Assembly: GCF_018304965.1 (NCBI RefSeq) | Contig: NZ_JAGQED010000009.1 | Coordinates: 1 to 64,000, forward strand | From: Collimonas antrihumi | GTDB taxonomy: Bacteria; Pseudomonadota; Gammaproteobacteria; Burkholderiales; Burkholderiaceae_D | DNA length: 64,000 nt | Direction of reading: 5' to 3' | Shown: piece after piece, positions 63,502 to 64,000 of the stretch | Numbering within the stretch: the first letter of the stretch is position 1 | Layout of the letters: each line of letters starts with the position of its first letter | Position numbers and translations under genes: made by a program | The notes under the pieces: model-generated | The model's input: only the letters and a program-made list of their open reading frames with translations | What the model was told of the DNA's origin: nothing | Database searches by the model: none

Positions 63502-64000
63502 ATGCACATGAATATGAAATTAAAAATGATCTCGCGTTTTGCGTTTGTCTTTACACTGGCTACTGCCGCGTTGGTTCCGCTGCTTAGCCTCATCCCCAGC
63601 TCCAGCATGGCCGCCGAAGTAGTCAGAGTCGAGCGCCAGGTAGGCAGTTTTCAGCAAGTGGAAGTGATGGATGCGGTGAACGTGTTTCTGACCCAGGGGC
63701 CGACCAAACCGGCTGTGATCGAAGCGGAATCCAACCTTGTTCCGCTGGTCGAGCTGGAAATCAGCGGTTCAGTATTGCGGGTCCATTTGAAACGCAATTC
63801 GTCATTCACCAGCCGCCACGATATCAATGTCTACCTGAGCGCGCCTGAGGTCAATGGACTGAGCGTGTTCGGCTCAGGCGACCTTAAACTGCGCGACAAG
63901 CTGAGTTCAAAAGACGGCATCAAGATTTCCATCTCCGGTTCCGGCAGCGTCAGCGGTGAACTGAACACTCCTACCGTCACTGCCTCTATCGCCGGCGCCG
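63502..64000 (+). CDS. DUF2807 (GIN domain) exported protein, cut by window end
   Basis: AGGAGG stands before ATG 63502. A signal peptide (cleavage after SMA) is followed by VGSFQQVEVMDAVNVFLTQG and ISGSVLRVHLKRN, then the repeated LSVFGSGDLKL and ISISGSGSVSGEL turns of the DUF2807 head domain, which forms a beta-helix. The frame is still open at 64000 after 166 codons, so the C terminus is missing. It follows the kinase gene by 38 bases and is probably cotranscribed with it. Function unknown; often cell-surface or periplasmic. Confidence 0.85.
   Translation, partial: MHMNMKLKMISRFAFVFTLATAALVPLLSLIPSSSMAAEVVRVERQVGSFQQVEVMDAVNVFLTQGPTKPAVIEAESNLVPLVELEISGSVLRVHLKRNSSFTSRHDINVYLSAPEVNGLSVFGSGDLKLRDKLSSKDGIKISISGSGSVSGELNTPTVTASIAGA

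Overview
The window reads as a chromosomal segment of a betaproteobacterium of the order Burkholderiales, most likely the family Oxalobacteraceae (Collimonas- or Herbaspirillum-like). This placement is inference from gene content and order (cysTWA-cysB, aat next to bpt, class 2 pyrD, an AlgZ/AlgR-like pair beside argH, darP-mog) and from the high-GC codon use; no rRNA is present to fix it. About 60 protein genes and two initiator tRNA genes fill it densely. No insertion sequence, integrase, prophage or CRISPR array was seen.

Layout. 1-8.2 kb: an FAD-linked hydroxyacid dehydrogenase, a DUF1800/DUF1501 export pair, an AlgR/AlgZ-like two-component pair and argH. 8.6-13.3 kb: a livKHMGF-type ABC importer whose binding-protein gene is separated from the rest by two REP-like palindromes, then an AmiS/UreI-type channel. 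14-18.3 kb: two tandem paralogous lipoproteins, a Spy/CpxP-like protein and an ABC-2-type exporter preceded by an 11-bp tandem repeat. 18.3-25.5 kb: one six-gene minus-strand sugar operon (ATPase, permease, binding protein, LacI regulator, xylulokinase, transaldolase) with a double palindromic operator candidate upstream. 26-31.6 kb: pmbA, darP, mog, an orphan TRAP binding protein, an esterase, copZ and a DUF1185 protein.

31.8-37 kb: an orphan type VI secretion cassette, vgrG-tle4-tli4, in which VgrG ends in a transthyretin-like domain that fits recruitment of the lipase. 37-45.3 kb: a copper-resistance island: copA, cueR, a His/Cys-rich secreted protein, a TolC-family lipoprotein, a Tat-exported multicopper oxidase, a cupredoxin and two CusF-like proteins. 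Perfect CueR-type promoters with 19-bp spacers precede both copZ (30.9 kb) and copA (37.2 kb), tying two separated loci into one regulon. A dead fragment of a tartrate-dehydrogenase-like gene lies between the two cusF-like genes.

45.3-56.6 kb: argA, yggX, a large M16 peptidase, two identical tRNA-fMet genes, a NUDIX hydrolase, aat, bpt, pyrD, a DUF3297 protein and a NYN-domain protein. 56.9-61 kb: the sulfate importer operon cysT-cysW-cysA-cysB. 61.3-64 kb: two small secreted proteins that carry repeated TonB-box-like GKR motifs, a LytS-type histidine kinase with an Ala/Pro repeat tract in its periplasmic segment, and a DUF2807 protein cut by the window end.

The best candidates for something undescribed are the paired small GKR-repeat proteins (61.3-62.0 kb), the recurrent 10-15 bp tandem duplications in leaders and intergenic gaps, the REP palindromes that split the liv operon, and the inverted pair of DnaA boxes ahead of the NYN gene.
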